DNA of 64,000 bases from Mycolicibacter heraklionensis (GTDB taxonomy: Bacteria; Actinomycetota; Actinomycetes; Mycobacteriales; Mycobacteriaceae). A program made the position numbers and the translations under genes. Positions 35,670 to 46,088 of the stretch are shown in pieces. The notes below the pieces were generated by a model. It saw only the letters and a program-made list of their open reading frames with translations, made no database searches and had not been told where the DNA came from. The number at the start of each line of letters is the position of its first letter. Position 1 is the first letter of the stretch. The DNA is taken from positions 1 to 64,000 of the forward strand of contig LZME01000122.1 of assembly GCA_001673575.1 (NCBI GenBank). The letters run 5' to 3'.

Positions 35670-36425
35670 AACACTACGCGGCTTGCAGGCCGCACAGCCT
35701 TGATCACCGGATCTACCGCCGGACTGGGAGCCGGCATCGCCACCGCATTGGCCGAGGCCGGCGCGTCGGTCCTCATCAGCGGACGCGATCCGAAGCGCGG
35801 CGCCGACATCGTGCAGCGCATCGAATCAGCGGGCGGCAAGGCCGCGTTCATCGGCGCCGATCTGGGTGCCGGCGGAGCGGAGGTCACCCGCTTGGCCGCC
35901 GAGGCAACAGCCGCCGCTGGCGGCGCGATCGACATCCTGGTCAACAACGCAGCCATGCTGCTGATGCCGACACCCACCGCGGAGGTTCCCGAGCAACAGA
36001 TCCGCGACGCGTTCGCGATCAACGTGTTCGCCCCGTTCCTGCTGACCGGCGCGCTCGCGCCCGCGATGGCACAGCGCGGCAGCGGCGCGATCGTCAACGT
36101 CGGTTCGATCAGCGGGCTGATCGGGTCGGCGAATTCAGCGCTGTACGGCGCGACCAAGGCCACCGTCCACTCACTAACCAAGTCGTGGGCCGACGAGTAT
36201 GGGCCTTCCGGTGTGCGCGTCAATACCGTTGCCCCCGGACCGATCCGGACCGAACGCGGCGCGGAGTTCGAAGAGCATGTGGCACCCGTGCTAGCACGGA
36301 TTCCGTCGCGGCGGATGAGCACCGTGGCCGAGGTCGCGGCCGCCGTGGTGTTCCTGGCCAGTGACGACGCCGCCAATATCCACGGCACCACGCTGTCGAT
36401 CGATGGGGGCTGGTCCGCTGTTTAG
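35661..36425 (+). CDS. Short-chain dehydrogenase/reductase
   Basis: The 254-residue classical SDR has TGSTAGLGAGIA (cofactor), NNAA, S in NVGSISGL and YGATK (Y-x3-K), and ends with SIDGGWSAV. The start ATG 35661 lies within a palindromic operator, and the gene is divergent from its likely TetR regulator. The substrate is unknown. It is probably an inducible carbonyl or alcohol oxidoreductase. It interrupts the Rv0565c-gpsA neighbourhood known from M. tuberculosis. Confidence 0.87.
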   Translation: MSPNTTRLAGRTALITGSTAGLGAGIATALAEAGASVLISGRDPKRGADIVQRIESAGGKAAFIGADLGAGGAEVTRLAAEATAAAGGAIDILVNNAAMLLMPTPTAEVPEQQIRDAFAINVFAPFLLTGALAPAMAQRGSGAIVNVGSISGLIGSANSALYGATKATVHSLTKSWADEYGPSGVRVNTVAPGPIRTERGAEFEEHVAPVLARIPSRRMSTVAEVAAAVVFLASDDAANIHGTTLSIDGGWSAV

Positions 36426-36481
36426 GCGACATGTTCACAAACCGGGGGTGCAGCCCTGGCGACGGCAATACGCTGTCGCTC

Positions 36482-37507
36482 ATGCCTGCTGCTACTCGTA
36501 CACCCAATGTTGTCGTGCTCGGAGGCGGATCGTTCGGTACCACGGTGGCGTCCATCTGCTCGCGCCGTGCACCGACGCTGCAGTGGGTGCGATCGGAGGC
36601 GACCGCCGCCGACATCAACGACAACCACCGCAACAGTCGTTACCTGGGCAACGATGTCGAACTGTCCAGCACACTGCGCGCCACCACCGATTTCGCCGAG
36701 GCCGCGCACTGCGCCGACGTCGTCGTGATGGCGGTACCGTCGCACGGCTTCCGCGGAGTGCTCGAGGAGCTGGCCACCGAGCTGCGCCCCTGGGTGCCGG
36801 TGGTGTCGCTGGTCAAGGGTCTCGAGCAGGGCACCAACATGCGGATGTCGCAGATCGTCGACGAGGTGTTGCCCGGGCATCCGGCCGGCATCCTGGCCGG
36901 CCCGAACATCGCCCGCGAGGTCGCCGAGGGTTATGCCGCGGCGGCGGTGCTGGCCATGCCCGACCCGGGCCTGGCCTGCGAGCTGGCGTCACTGTTCCGC
37001 ACCAAGCGATTCCGGGTCTACACCACCGATGACGTCGTCGGGGTCGAGATGGCCGGCGCGTTGAAGAACGTCTACGCGATCGCGGTCGGCATGGGCTACT
37101 CGCTGGGAATCGGGGAGAACACCCGGGCCATGGTGATGTCGCGTTCGGTGCGCGAGATGTCCAAGCTCGGCGAGGCGATGGGCGGCGCCCGCGACACTTT
37201 CGCGGGCCTGGCCGGGATGGGCGACCTGATCGTCACCTGTACCAGCCAGCGCAGCCGCAACCGCTATGTCGGCGAGCAGCTGGGCTCCGGCAAGCCGATC
37301 GACGAGATCATCGCGTCGATGAATCAGGTGGCCGAGGGCGTGCGGGCCGCCAGCGTGATCATGAAGTTCGCCGCACAGTATGGGCTGAGCATGCCGATCG
37401 CGCGCGAGGTCGACGGCGTGATCAACCACGGGTCGACGGTCGAGCAGGCCTACCGTGGACTGATCGCCGAGGCGCCCGGACATGAGGTCACCGGCTCTGG
37501 CTTCTAA
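36482..37507 (+). CDS. gpsA: Glycerol-3-phosphate dehydrogenase [NAD(P)+]
   Basis: The 341-residue enzyme makes sn-glycerol-3-phosphate from dihydroxyacetone phosphate for phospholipid synthesis. It has GGGSFGTTVA, SLVKGLEQGT, AGPNIAREVAEG, the catalytic lysine in GALKNVYAIAVGM, and GLAGMGDLIVTC. ATG 36482 gives the length I recall for Rv0564c. Gene order with the monooxygenase and yajQ is conserved. Confidence 0.95.
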   Translation: MPAATRTPNVVVLGGGSFGTTVASICSRRAPTLQWVRSEATAADINDNHRNSRYLGNDVELSSTLRATTDFAEAAHCADVVVMAVPSHGFRGVLEELATELRPWVPVVSLVKGLEQGTNMRMSQIVDEVLPGHPAGILAGPNIAREVAEGYAAAAVLAMPDPGLACELASLFRTKRFRVYTTDDVVGVEMAGALKNVYAIAVGMGYSLGIGENTRAMVMSRSVREMSKLGEAMGGARDTFAGLAGMGDLIVTCTSQRSRNRYVGEQLGSGKPIDEIIASMNQVAEGVRAASVIMKFAAQYGLSMPIAREVDGVINHGSTVEQAYRGLIAEAPGHEVTGSGF

Positions 37508-37647
37508 CTGTATGGTTCCTGTGCGTTCGCTCCGAATGTGTAACTTGTGTTTACTTCCTGGACATGTCGCATTCCGCATTTGGCAATAAGACATGAATAA
37601 CTTCTCTGCATCTCAGCAATATCTTATGAGGGCAGGGGAACTACCGG

Positions 37648-39174
37648 ATGCTGACCGCGCAAGCCAACGTCAAATCACGCCTCAAATCACGAACAGCCTG
37701 GTCCCGCTCGATTCTGCGGTATGACCTGCCTGCCTCCCTGGTGGTGTTTCTGGTCGCTCTGCCGCTGTCACTGGGTATCGCCGTGGCCTCGGGCGCGCCG
37801 GTGCTGGCCGGTCTGATCGCCGCAATCGTCGGCGGGCTCGTCGTCGGCGCCCTGGGCGGGTCACCGCTGCAGGTCAGCGGACCGGCGGCCGGGCTGACCG
37901 TCATCGTCGCGGATCTGGTGGGGCGCTTCGGCTGGAAGGTGACGTGCGCTATCACCGTCGGCGCCGGGGTGCTGCAGGTCCTATTGGGGCTGAGCCGGGT
38001 GGCTCGGGCCGCCCTGGCGATCTCGCCGGTCGTGGTGCACGCGATGCTGGCCGGAATCGGCATCACGATCACCCTGCAGCAGCTGCTCGTCCTTCTCGGC
38101 GGCCGGTCGGCCAGTTCGGCCTGGGAAAACCTCGCCAACCTGCCGGAAGGGCTGATCGAGTCGCATGGGGCCGAGCCGATCCTGGGCATCCTGGTGATCA
38201 TCATCATGCTTGCCTGGCGATCGGTGACGGGACCGTTGGGCCGGATTCCCGGGCCGCTGGTCGCGATTGCCGGAGCCACGGTGCTGTCCTTGGTCTTCTC
38301 GCTCGAGGTGCGTCGCATCACCTTGGACGGATCACTGCTGGATGCCGTGCAGCTGCCCGCGCTGCCGGACGGCAAATGGACCGCCGCCTTCGTCGGGGTG
38401 ATCACCGTGGCGTTGATCGCCAGCGTGGAAAGCCTGCTCTCGGCGGTGTCGGTGGACCGGATGCACACCGGGCGGCGTACCGATTTCAATCGCGAACTGA
38501 TCGGGCAAGGCACCGCAAACGTCGCCTCGGGCTTGCTGGGCGGGCTGCCGGTCACCGGGGTGATCGTCCGCAGCGCCACCAACGTCAACGCCGGCGCCAA
38601 GTCGCGAGCGTCGGCGTTCCTGCACGGCGTGTGGTTCCTGCTGTTCGCCCTGCCGTTCGCGGGCTTGGTGCAGCAGATTCCCACTGCCGCGCTGGCGGGC
38701 CTGCTGATCACCGTCGGAGTCCAACTGATCAAGATGATTCACATCGAGACGGCCTGGCGCAGCGGCGATCTCATCGTCTACGTGGTGACGGTGGCCGGCG
38801 TGGTGTTCCTCAACCTGCTGCACGGGGTGCTGATCGGCCTGGTGCTGGCGATGGCCTTGACCGGGTGGCGGGTGATCCGGATGAAGATCACCGCCGTAGG
38901 CAACGGCGACGAGTGGCTGGTGACGGTGACCGGCGCGTGCACCTTCCTGGCGCTACCCCGGCTGACCAACGTGCTGGCACGGATTCCCGCCGGCACGCAC
39001 GTCACGCTCGCCATCAAGACCACCTACATCGACCACGCCGCCGAGCAGGCCATCGAAGATTGGCTGCGGCAGCACTGTGTTACCGGCGGTACGGTGCTGG
39101 TTCCCAGTGAATCCGAATCCACAGCGGGCGCAGGCGACCCATGCGGCACGTGCGCATCAGCAAGGCTGGGGTGA
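37648..39174 (+). CDS. SulP-family anion transporter with STAS-like tail
   Basis: The 508-residue transporter has about 11-12 helices in the SulP fold (DLPASLVVFLVALPLSLGIA, SGPAAGLTVIVADLV, GQGTANVASGLLGGLPVTG). A C-terminal soluble segment (from about 420) resembles a shortened STAS domain with AIKTTYIDHAAEQAIEDWL. SulP proteins carry sulfate, bicarbonate or related anions. Start ATG 37648 lies behind GGGCAGGGGAA. The 140 bp upstream are AT-rich for this genome and free of genes. It is not part of the men gene order I know, so it is probably an insertion. Confidence 0.88.
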   Translation: MLTAQANVKSRLKSRTAWSRSILRYDLPASLVVFLVALPLSLGIAVASGAPVLAGLIAAIVGGLVVGALGGSPLQVSGPAAGLTVIVADLVGRFGWKVTCAITVGAGVLQVLLGLSRVARAALAISPVVVHAMLAGIGITITLQQLLVLLGGRSASSAWENLANLPEGLIESHGAEPILGILVIIIMLAWRSVTGPLGRIPGPLVAIAGATVLSLVFSLEVRRITLDGSLLDAVQLPALPDGKWTAAFVGVITVALIASVESLLSAVSVDRMHTGRRTDFNRELIGQGTANVASGLLGGLPVTGVIVRSATNVNAGAKSRASAFLHGVWFLLFALPFAGLVQQIPTAALAGLLITVGVQLIKMIHIETAWRSGDLIVYVVTVAGVVFLNLLHGVLIGLVLAMALTGWRVIRMKITAVGNGDEWLVTVTGACTFLALPRLTNVLARIPAGTHVTLAIKTTYIDHAAEQAIEDWLRQHCVTGGTVLVPSESESTAGAGDPCGTCASARLG

Positions 39175-39205
39175 GATGGATGCGAATCGGATAGCGCATC
39201 CGCTA

Positions 39206-39369
39206 TCACCAGTCGAGCAGGCTGCTCGGCGGCCGGTCGGCCAACTTCTGCACGATCCAGTGGTTCATTGACACGTGCTGGTCAGCGGCCTCGACGGCGA
39301 GCCGGGCATGCAGCGACGGTGAGGAAGGTGCCGCTGAAGTTCCGGTCGGTGATGGGAGGCGGTAGGTCA
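39206..39369 (-). pseudogene. HicB-type antitoxin remnant, frameshifted
   Basis: On the minus strand one frame reads DLPPPITDRNFSGTFLTV and a second frame continues SLHARLAVEAADQHVSMN and HWIVQKLADRPPSSLLDW to a stop at 39206. Joined, these match the C-terminal half of HicB-like antitoxins (PPLTERRYSGTFLTR followed by PELHARLAVEAA). A frame change at about 39320, and the lack of any N-terminal half or HicA toxin, show a decayed copy. It lies between the SulP gene and htpX. Confidence 0.7.
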
Positions 39370-39402
39370 TGGGGTGCGGGGGCCAGCAGCAGGCGGGCCG
39401 CG

Positions 39403-40251
39403 TTAGCCGCGGGCCATCGCCTCCAGGCGCCGAATCCGGTCGGCCATCGGGGGGTGGGTGGCGAAGAGCTGACCGACCTTCTCGCCCGCGCGGAACGGGT
39501 TGGCGATCATCAGGTGCGACTGGCTGGCCAGTTCCGGCTCGGGCGGCAGCGGGGCGGCCTGCACGCCGTCGGAGATCTTGCGCAACGCGGACGCCAACGC
39601 CAGCGGATCACCCGAGAGCACCGCGCCGGATTCGTCGGCCTGATACTCGCGCGACCGCGACACAGCCATCCGCACCACCGAGGCCGCCAGCGGACCCACC
39701 AAGGCGACCAACAGCATCGCCAGCGGGTTACCGTCGCGGCGGTTGCCCATGAACATCGCCATGTTGGCCAAGCCGGTGATCACCGAGGCCAGCGCGCCGG
39801 CCACACACGAGATCAGGATGTCGCGGTTGTACACGTGCGACAGCTCATGACCGAGCACCGCGCGCAACTCACGCTCGTTGAGCAGCCGCAGGATTCCGCT
39901 GGTGCAGCACACCGCGGCGTGGCGCGGGTTGCGGCCGGTGGCGAAGGCGTTGGGCGCGTTGGTGTCGCTGACGTACAGCCGGGGCATCGGCTGGTGGGCG
40001 GTGGTGGCCAGCTCCCGGACAATCCGGTAGATCTCCGGCGCCTGCACCTCGGTCACCGGCTGGGCCCGCATGGCCCGTAGCGCCAGCTTGTCGCTGTTGA
40101 AGTAGGTGTAGGCGTTCATTCCCACGGCGAACAGCACCGCCACCCACATCATCTGCGGTCCGAACGCCCGACCCACCAAGACGATCAACGCCGACATCAC
40201 GAACAGCAGAAAGAACGTCTTCGCCGTGTTGTGGTGCGGGTGCCAGGTCAT
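39403..40251 (-). CDS. htpX: Protease HtpX
   Basis: The 282-residue membrane zinc metalloprotease handles damaged membrane proteins. Two N-terminal helices precede the zinc motif H135-E-L-S-H139 ([13 protein letters not shown]). Two further helices follow, with a third-ligand Glu in [11 protein letters not shown]. Start ATG 40251 lies behind AAGGAGGAAG. It is 73 bp downstream of grcC1 on the same strand, as in M. tuberculosis (Rv0562-Rv0563). Confidence 0.94.
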   Translation of the reverse strand: MTWHPHHNTAKTFFLLFVMSALIVLVGRAFGPQMMWVAVLFAVGMNAYTYFNSDKLALRAMRAQPVTEVQAPEIYRIVRELATTAHQPMPRLYVSDTNAPNAFATGRNPRHAAVCCTSGILRLLNERELRAVLGHELSHVYNRDILISCVAGALASVITGLANMAMFMGNRRDGNPLAMLLVALVGPLAASVVRMAVSRSREYQADESGAVLSGDPLALASALRKISDGVQAAPLPPEPELASQSHLMIANPFRAGEKVGQLFATHPPMADRIRRLEAMARG

Positions 40252-40324
40252 CGACTTCCTCCTTGGAGAACGACCATCGTGCTCATTAAACGCCGCCGAG
40301 GACGCACGAGTTCCGCAATCGTGG

Positions 40325-41341
40325 TCAGCCGTGCCGGTTGACGGTGTAGTCGACCAGGCTGGCCAATGCTGCCCGGCCAATGCAGTCAGGCAGCTCAGCG
40401 AGCTCCGCGCGGGCCTGCGCGGCATAGTCGGCCACCGTCTGCTTGGCCTTGACCATGCCGGCCGACGCCCGCAACAGTCCCAGCGCCTCCTCGACCGCCG
40501 CGTCCTCGGTGACCGGGCCGGCCAGTAGCACTCGCAGCCGCTCGGCGTCGGCACCGGTGTCCTGCAGCGCGTAGAGCACCGGCAGGGTGTGCACGCCCTC
40601 GCGCAGATCGGTGCCGGGTACCTTGCCGGACTCATCGGGATCGGAATCGATGTCGATGATGTCGTCGGAGATCTGGAAGGCGGTGCCCACGATCCCGCCC
40701 AGGCGGGCCAGGCGCTCGATCTGGCCGTCATCGGCACCGGAGAACGTCGCACCGAAGCGGCCCGACGCCGAGATCAGGCAGGCCGTCTTCTCGTAGACCA
40801 CCTTGAGGTAGTGCTCTATCGAGTCCGTACCTTCGGCCGCCCCGCGGGTCTCGCGCATCTGTCCGGTAACCAGCTGGGCGAAGGTCTCGGCGATGATCCG
40901 CACCGCATCCGGACCCAGCCGCGACACCAGCCGTGAAGCGGTGGCGAACAGATAGTCACCGGCCAGGATCGCGATGTTGTTGCCCCACCGCGCATTGGCG
41001 CTGGGCGCACCGCGGCGGATCTGCGCCTCATCCATCACGTCGTCGTGGTACAGCGTGGCCAGGTGCACCAGCTCGATCACCGCACCGGCCACCGTCACCT
41101 GCCAGGCGTCCGGCTCGGGCCCCAGCTGCGCCGACAGCACCGTGAACAGCGGACGGAACCGCTTTCCGCCGGCGTCGAACAAGTGCGTCACGGCCTCGGT
41201 CATCAGACCGTCGCCACCACGCAACTCGGTGTCCATCAGCTCTTCGATGCGGGCAACCCCATCGCGGACCCGGTCCGCGAAACCCGGGTCACCCAAGCCG
41301 CCGAAATCCAACCCCGCCACCACGTTCGCCGGTGTCCTCAC
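40325..41341 (-). CDS. grcC1: Long-chain polyprenyl diphosphate synthase
   Basis: The 338-residue trans-prenyltransferase has both aspartate motifs: [10 protein letters not shown] (first) and [12 protein letters not shown] (second), with [12 protein letters not shown] and GKRFRPLF. It extends isoprenyl diphosphates, most likely to the nonaprenyl chain of menaquinone given its neighbours. Start GTG 41341. It is divergent from menJ, 21 bp apart, so both share a short promoter region. Confidence 0.93.
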   Translation of the reverse strand: MRTPANVVAGLDFGGLGDPGFADRVRDGVARIEELMDTELRGGDGLMTEAVTHLFDAGGKRFRPLFTVLSAQLGPEPDAWQVTVAGAVIELVHLATLYHDDVMDEAQIRRGAPSANARWGNNIAILAGDYLFATASRLVSRLGPDAVRIIAETFAQLVTGQMRETRGAAEGTDSIEHYLKVVYEKTACLISASGRFGATFSGADDGQIERLARLGGIVGTAFQISDDIIDIDSDPDESGKVPGTDLREGVHTLPVLYALQDTGADAERLRVLLAGPVTEDAAVEEALGLLRASAGMVKAKQTVADYAAQARAELAELPDCIGRAALASLVDYTVNRHG

Positions 41342-41362
41342 TGCTCCAACATACTGGTCAGT

Positions 41363-42592
41363 GTGAGTTCGCAGGCTGATGTGGTGGTGGTCGGTGCGGG
41401 ACCGGCGGGGTCGGCGGCAGCCGCCTGGGCGGCGCGAGCGGGCCGCGACGTGCTGGTGGTCGATTCGGCGACCTTCCCGCGGGACAAACCCTGCGGCGAC
41501 GGACTGACCCCGCGAGCGGTCGAACAGCTGGAGTTACTGGGGCTCGGGGAATGGCTGGACAGCCATATCCGGCACCGGGGTCTGCGGATGTCCGGCTTCG
41601 GCGGCGAGATCGAAGCGGACTGGCCCGGCCCCTCCTTCCCGTCGACCGGCAGCGCGGCGCCGCGTACCGAACTCGACGAGCGCATCCGCAAGGTCGCCGA
41701 GGAGTCTGGTGCCCGAATGTTGTTGGGCGTCAAGGCCGTCGGGGTCCACCACGACTCGGCCGGGCGCGTGCGCGCGGTGGTGTTGGCCGACGGTACGGAG
41801 GTCGCCTGTACGGCGCTGATCGTTGCCGACGGGGCCCGCTCCACGCTGGGCCGCGTACTGGGTCGCCAGTGGCACCAGGAGACGGTGTACGGGGTGGCTG
41901 CCCGCGGTTACCTGGCCTCGCCGCGCAGCGACGAACCGTGGCTGACATCGCATCTGGAGCTGCGCTCCCCCGAGGGCGAAGTGTTGCCGGGCTACGGCTG
42001 GATCTTCCCGCTGGGCAACGGCGAGGTGAACATCGGCGTCGGCGCGCTGGCCACCGTCAAACGGCCCGCCGATGTGGCGCTGCGGCCGCTGATGTCCTAC
42101 TACGCCGACCTGCGCCGCGAGGAGTGGGGATTCGAGGGCCCAGTGCGTGCGCCGGCCAGCGCGCTGCTGCCCATGGGCGGCGCGGTCTCGGGTGTCGCCG
42201 GGCCTAACTGGATGCTGATCGGCGATGCCGCGGCTTGCGTCAATCCGCTCAACGGCGAGGGCATCGACTACGGCCTGGAGACCGGGCGGCTGGCCGTCGA
42301 ACTACTGGAGAATGCGGGCGGCGCCGACCTCACCCAGGCGTGGCCGGAGTTGCTGGCCGCCCACTACGCGCGCGGGTTCTCGGTGGCACGGCGACTGGCG
42401 CTGCTGCTGACGTTCCCCCGGTTCCTACCGGCCACCGGCCCGCTGGCGATGCGCTCGACGATGCTGATGCGAGTGGCGGTGCGGGTGATGGCCAACCTGG
42501 TCACCGACGACGACGCGGATCTGGTGGCGCGGGCCTGGCGCGGCGGGGGACGGCTGTCCCGGTTGATCGACCGCCGCCGCCCGTTCTCCTAG
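41363..42592 (+). CDS. menJ: Menaquinone beta-isoprene reductase MenJ
   Basis: The 409-residue FAD enzyme of the geranylgeranyl-reductase family has VVVVGAGPAGSAAA at the N-terminus, DKPCGDGLTPRA, and GDAAACVNPLNGEGIDYGLE. In mycobacteria MenJ (Rv0561c) saturates the second isoprene unit of MK-9. GTG 41363 gives the family length. It is divergent from the polyprenyl synthase that makes the chain it reduces. Confidence 0.93.
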   Translation: MSSQADVVVVGAGPAGSAAAAWAARAGRDVLVVDSATFPRDKPCGDGLTPRAVEQLELLGLGEWLDSHIRHRGLRMSGFGGEIEADWPGPSFPSTGSAAPRTELDERIRKVAEESGARMLLGVKAVGVHHDSAGRVRAVVLADGTEVACTALIVADGARSTLGRVLGRQWHQETVYGVAARGYLASPRSDEPWLTSHLELRSPEGEVLPGYGWIFPLGNGEVNIGVGALATVKRPADVALRPLMSYYADLRREEWGFEGPVRAPASALLPMGGAVSGVAGPNWMLIGDAAACVNPLNGEGIDYGLETGRLAVELLENAGGADLTQAWPELLAAHYARGFSVARRLALLLTFPRFLPATGPLAMRSTMLMRVAVRVMANLVTDDDADLVARAWRGGGRLSRLIDRRRPFS

Positions 42593-43336
<744 letters not shown>

Positions 43337-43350
43337 CAAGGAGCGCCGCC

Positions 43351-43794
43351 ATGAGTGACCCGAAGCCGCCGCGCTGGCTCAAACCGGTCAACAAGGTGAT
43401 GATCGGCCTGCAGAAGCTGGGCATCCCGACGGGGCCGCCGATGGTGTTGACCGTGCCGGGCCGCAAGTCCGGCCAGCCGCGCAGCACCCCGATGACGCCG
43501 TTCACCGTCGACGGGCAGCTCTACACGGTGGCGGGCTTCCCCAAGGCCGATTGGGCACTCAACGCCCGGGCGGCCGGGGCGGGCCTGCTGCGCCACGGTC
43601 GCCGCGAACGGCCGGTGCGCATCGTCGAGCTGTCGGCGGAGGCGGCGCGCCCGGTGTTGCGGGCGTTCCCGGTGCAGGTCCCCGTCGGCGCCCGCTTCCT
43701 CAAGCAGGCCGGGCTGGTGGACAAGGGCACCCCCGACGAGGTCGAGGCGCTCGCCGGCCGGATCGCGGTGTTCCGGTTCGACCCGGCGACTTAA
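43351..43794 (+). CDS. Deazaflavin (F420)-dependent nitroreductase-family protein
   Basis: The 147-residue Ddn-like protein has LTVPGRKSGQPRSTPMTPF and GFPKADWALNARAAG, the usual F420-binding split-barrel signature. Family members reduce quinones or nitroaromatics with F420H2, so a link to menaquinone is plausible. It starts 14 bp after the methyltransferase and is probably in its operon. It has no counterpart at this spot in the M. tuberculosis order I know. Confidence 0.85.
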   Translation: MSDPKPPRWLKPVNKVMIGLQKLGIPTGPPMVLTVPGRKSGQPRSTPMTPFTVDGQLYTVAGFPKADWALNARAAGAGLLRHGRRERPVRIVELSAEAARPVLRAFPVQVPVGARFLKQAGLVDKGTPDEVEALAGRIAVFRFDPAT

Positions 43795-43837
43795 CCCGCG
43801 AACAGTCCCCCGCAAGCGGGAGGTGCCCCCAGCGTAG

Positions 43838-43865
43838 GCCCCCAAACCAGGCGCTTTTTGGGGGC
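43838..43865. terminator. Hairpin terminator between convergent genes
   Basis: A 9-bp stem (GCCCCCAAA with TTTGGGGGC) and 10-nt loop lie between the F420-type gene and the end of menG. TTT follows the stem on the plus strand. Confidence 0.7.
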
Positions 43866-43886
43866 TTTCACGTCTGCTCGGCGAAA

Positions 43887-44576
43887 TTAACCGGACTTGA
43901 TCGCCGAGTGCAGCGCGACGATGCCCCCGGTGAGATTGCGCCAGCTCACGTCCGACCAGCCCGACGCGCCGATCTGCTGGGCCAGCGCGGCCTGATCCGG
44001 CCAGGCGCGGATCGATTCGGCGAGGTAGACGTAGGCCTCCGGGTTCGATGACACCGCGCGTGCCACCGCCGGCAGCGCCCGCATCAGGTACTCCTTGTAC
44101 GCGGTGGCGAACACCGGCACGGTCGGGGTGGAGAACTCGCACACCACCAGCCGGCCTCCGGGCCGGGTCACCCGGGCCATCTCCCGCAGGCCCGCGGTGT
44201 GGTCGACGACATTGCGCAACCCGAAGCTGATCGTCACGGCGTCAAACACCCCGTCGCCGAAAGGCAGCTTGGTGGCATCCCCGGCGACCTTGGGCACGGG
44301 CCGACCGGAACCGGCGGCCAGCATCCCCACCGAGAAGTCCGCGGCCACACACCAGGCACCCGAGCGGGCCAACTCCACCGTCGACACCGCGGTGCCGGCG
44401 GCCAGGTCGAGCACCTTCTCCCCCGGCTGCAACTCGAGCGCTTTCCGGGTGGCCTTACGCCAGGAGCGGTCGCGTCCCAGCGACAACACCGTGTTGGTCA
44501 GGTCGTAGCGGCGGGCGACGCCGTCGAACATCGACGCCACGGCGTGCGGGTCTTTGTCCAGGTTGGCGCGGCTCAC
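43887..44576 (-). CDS. menG: Demethylmenaquinone C-methyltransferase
   Basis: The 229-residue UbiE/MenG methyltransferase performs the last step of menaquinone ring formation. It shows [16 protein letters not shown] at the start, [16 protein letters not shown] (motif I), and FGLRNV followed by [22 protein letters not shown] 44576 is chosen. It is divergent from the DsbA-like gene, with 37 bp between starts. Confidence 0.95.
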   Translation of the reverse strand: MSRANLDKDPHAVASMFDGVARRYDLTNTVLSLGRDRSWRKATRKALELQPGEKVLDLAAGTAVSTVELARSGAWCVAADFSVGMLAAGSGRPVPKVAGDATKLPFGDGVFDAVTISFGLRNVVDHTAGLREMARVTRPGGRLVVCEFSTPTVPVFATAYKEYLMRALPAVARAVSSNPEAYVYLAESIRAWPDQAALAQQIGASGWSDVSWRNLTGGIVALHSAIKSG

Positions 44577-44613
44577 CCGGTCGACGGTACCCGCCTCCGA
44601 TAGGGTTGCTGGA

Positions 44614-45258
44614 ATGCGGTCTTGGCTGGGCACATTGGCAGCACTGGTGGTATTCGGCGGCGCGTTGGCGGGGCCGGCTTTCGGCGAACCCAGCGTGCCG
44701 GGCGCCGCGCTAAGCCCCGATCACTTCGGCGTGCTGGTCGGTACGGCCTCGGCCCCGGTGCAGCTGGAGATCTTCTGCGATCCGCAGTGCTCCGAATGCG
44801 CGAAGTTCGAGGCCGCCTCCAGTGACGCCCTGAGCCGACACCTGACCGCCGGCGACGTCGCGGTGACCTACCGGTGGATGACGTTCCTGGATGCCCGCCG
44901 CAAAAACGACACCTCGGCGCGCGTCGGCAACGCGCTGATGGCAGCGGCCGATCCGGCTACCTCGGCCGGTGCCTACCAAACGTTCGTGACAGACCTGTAC
45001 CGCAAGGGCGGCACACCCAGCGTGGAGGACATCGCGACCACCGCGCGCGAAAGCGGCCTGCCCGACCACGTGGTGGATCGGATCGCTGCCGGGCAGCAGG
45101 TCGTGGACGCCACGTCGATGAACGCGTTCAACCGCGTGCAGCTGCTGGCGGCCAACCCGGAGAGCCCCGGTACCCCGACGGTCTACGACTTGGCGACCAA
45201 GACCGTGGTGGACACCGACGACGCCGGCTGGCTCGACCGGCTGGTGAATGAGCGGTAG
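44614..45258 (+). CDS. Exported thioredoxin-fold (DsbA-like) protein
   Basis: The 214-residue protein has a signal peptide (about 1-24, [17 protein letters not shown]) followed by a thioredoxin fold with C55-D-P-Q-C59-S-E-C62. The C59-x2-C62 pair is the likely redox centre, and the F-C-D-P-x-C context is that of secreted DsbA-type proteins. The cis-Pro is in GTPTVYDL. It would form or isomerise disulfides outside the membrane. It and the small gene after it occupy the place where I expect mannosyltransferase Rv0557. Confidence 0.82.
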   Translation: MRSWLGTLAALVVFGGALAGPAFGEPSVPGAALSPDHFGVLVGTASAPVQLEIFCDPQCSECAKFEAASSDALSRHLTAGDVAVTYRWMTFLDARRKNDTSARVGNALMAAADPATSAGAYQTFVTDLYRKGGTPSVEDIATTARESGLPDHVVDRIAAGQQVVDATSMNAFNRVQLLAANPESPGTPTVYDLATKTVVDTDDAGWLDRLVNER

Positions 45259-45282
45259 CCGGTCAGCGCTGCCCACCGCTGT

Positions 45283-45480
45283 TTATTCGCAGGCGATTCC
45301 GTCACCGTCGCGGTCCAGCGCCCTGCGGTAGCCGGGCTCGCCCTCGCGAATCGGGGCCGCACCTGCCTTACGGGCCTCAGTGCAGTTCTTGTAGTACGGC
45401 TCTGCAGCGGCGACGGGAGTGGTTGCGATACCCACCCCGAACGCGAAGATGCCTGCAAGCACCACAGCGCGACGGATCAT
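45283..45480 (-). CDS. Small exported excalibur-domain protein
   Basis: The 65-residue protein has a signal peptide (RRAVVLAGIFAFGVGIATT, then AAA) and an excalibur calcium-binding domain. NCTEARKAGAAP is followed by DRDGDGIACE, a Dx[DN]xDG-type loop with paired cysteines. Such proteins are exported and bind Ca2+. Role unknown. Confidence 0.85.
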   Translation of the reverse strand: MIRRAVVLAGIFAFGVGIATTPVAAAEPYYKNCTEARKAGAAPIREGEPGYRRALDRDGDGIACE

Positions 45481-45548
45481 TGAACGCCTCCTCACCGTTG
45501 AGGGCCCCTCGTTTATTACGAAACGAACGGCATGAAATCCGCAGCAGC

Positions 45549-46088
45549 CTAACAAGCGGCTTCTGCGCGGCGGGCCCACCGTCGTTCGACGACATTGCAT
45601 CCCGCCAACGCCGCGATCCCGATCAGCCAGGCGATCACTGCCACGGATCCGGCCGGGATGACGGCCAGCACCGCGGTACGGTGTTGCACCCGCACCAGAT
45701 CCGGATCGGACTTGTCATATTCGACGTAAATCCGCATCCCCGTGGCTAATTCGGAGGGGTACAGCACGCCGAGCTCGGGGCGGTAGGTGATCCGCTCCGG
45801 CGTGACGAACTCGATGGTGGAGCGCCGAAAACCCGCGTTGAGCACCTCGGCCTCGGCCACCCCCATGTCGCGCTCGATGGTGATGTCGTTGCGCCACGCC
45901 CCCGCCACCAACAACACCGACTGCAACGTCACCAACGACACCAGGATCACCACTCCGGTGCGCGCCCACCGCAGGAGACGCGCGGGCCAGGTGTTGCGGG
46001 GCAGCGCACCGTTGCCGCGAATCAAGGTGCGCAGCAACGGCTTCAACGTTCGATAGGCCCTATTGGACCGGTAATCAGGCAGTCTCAC
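45549..46088 (-). CDS. Conserved membrane protein, DUF3592-like (Rv0556-like)
   Basis: The 179-residue protein has two membrane helices (about 45-65 and 143-165) flanking an extracytoplasmic beta domain ([18 protein letters not shown]). GTG 46088 overlaps the menD stop (GTGA). It is coupled to menD, as in M. tuberculosis. Function unknown. Confidence 0.85.
   Translation of the reverse strand: MRLPDYRSNRAYRTLKPLLRTLIRGNGALPRNTWPARLLRWARTGVVILVSLVTLQSVLLVAGAWRNDITIERDMGVAEAEVLNAGFRRSTIEFVTPERITYRPELGVLYPSELATGMRIYVEYDKSDPDLVRVQHRTAVLAVIPAGSVAVIAWLIGIAALAGCNVVERRWARRAEAAC

Noticed and set aside
37508..37647. CRP-like or MtrA-like site (GTAACTTGTGTTTAC) upstream of the SulP gene
   Set aside because: Matches no consensus well enough. 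The region is AT-rich and surely holds a promoter, but I cannot define it.
44614..45258. DsbA-like gene as a SigL target (by analogy to mpt53)
   Set aside because: No TGAAC-N16-CGT pattern is visible in the 37-bp upstream region.
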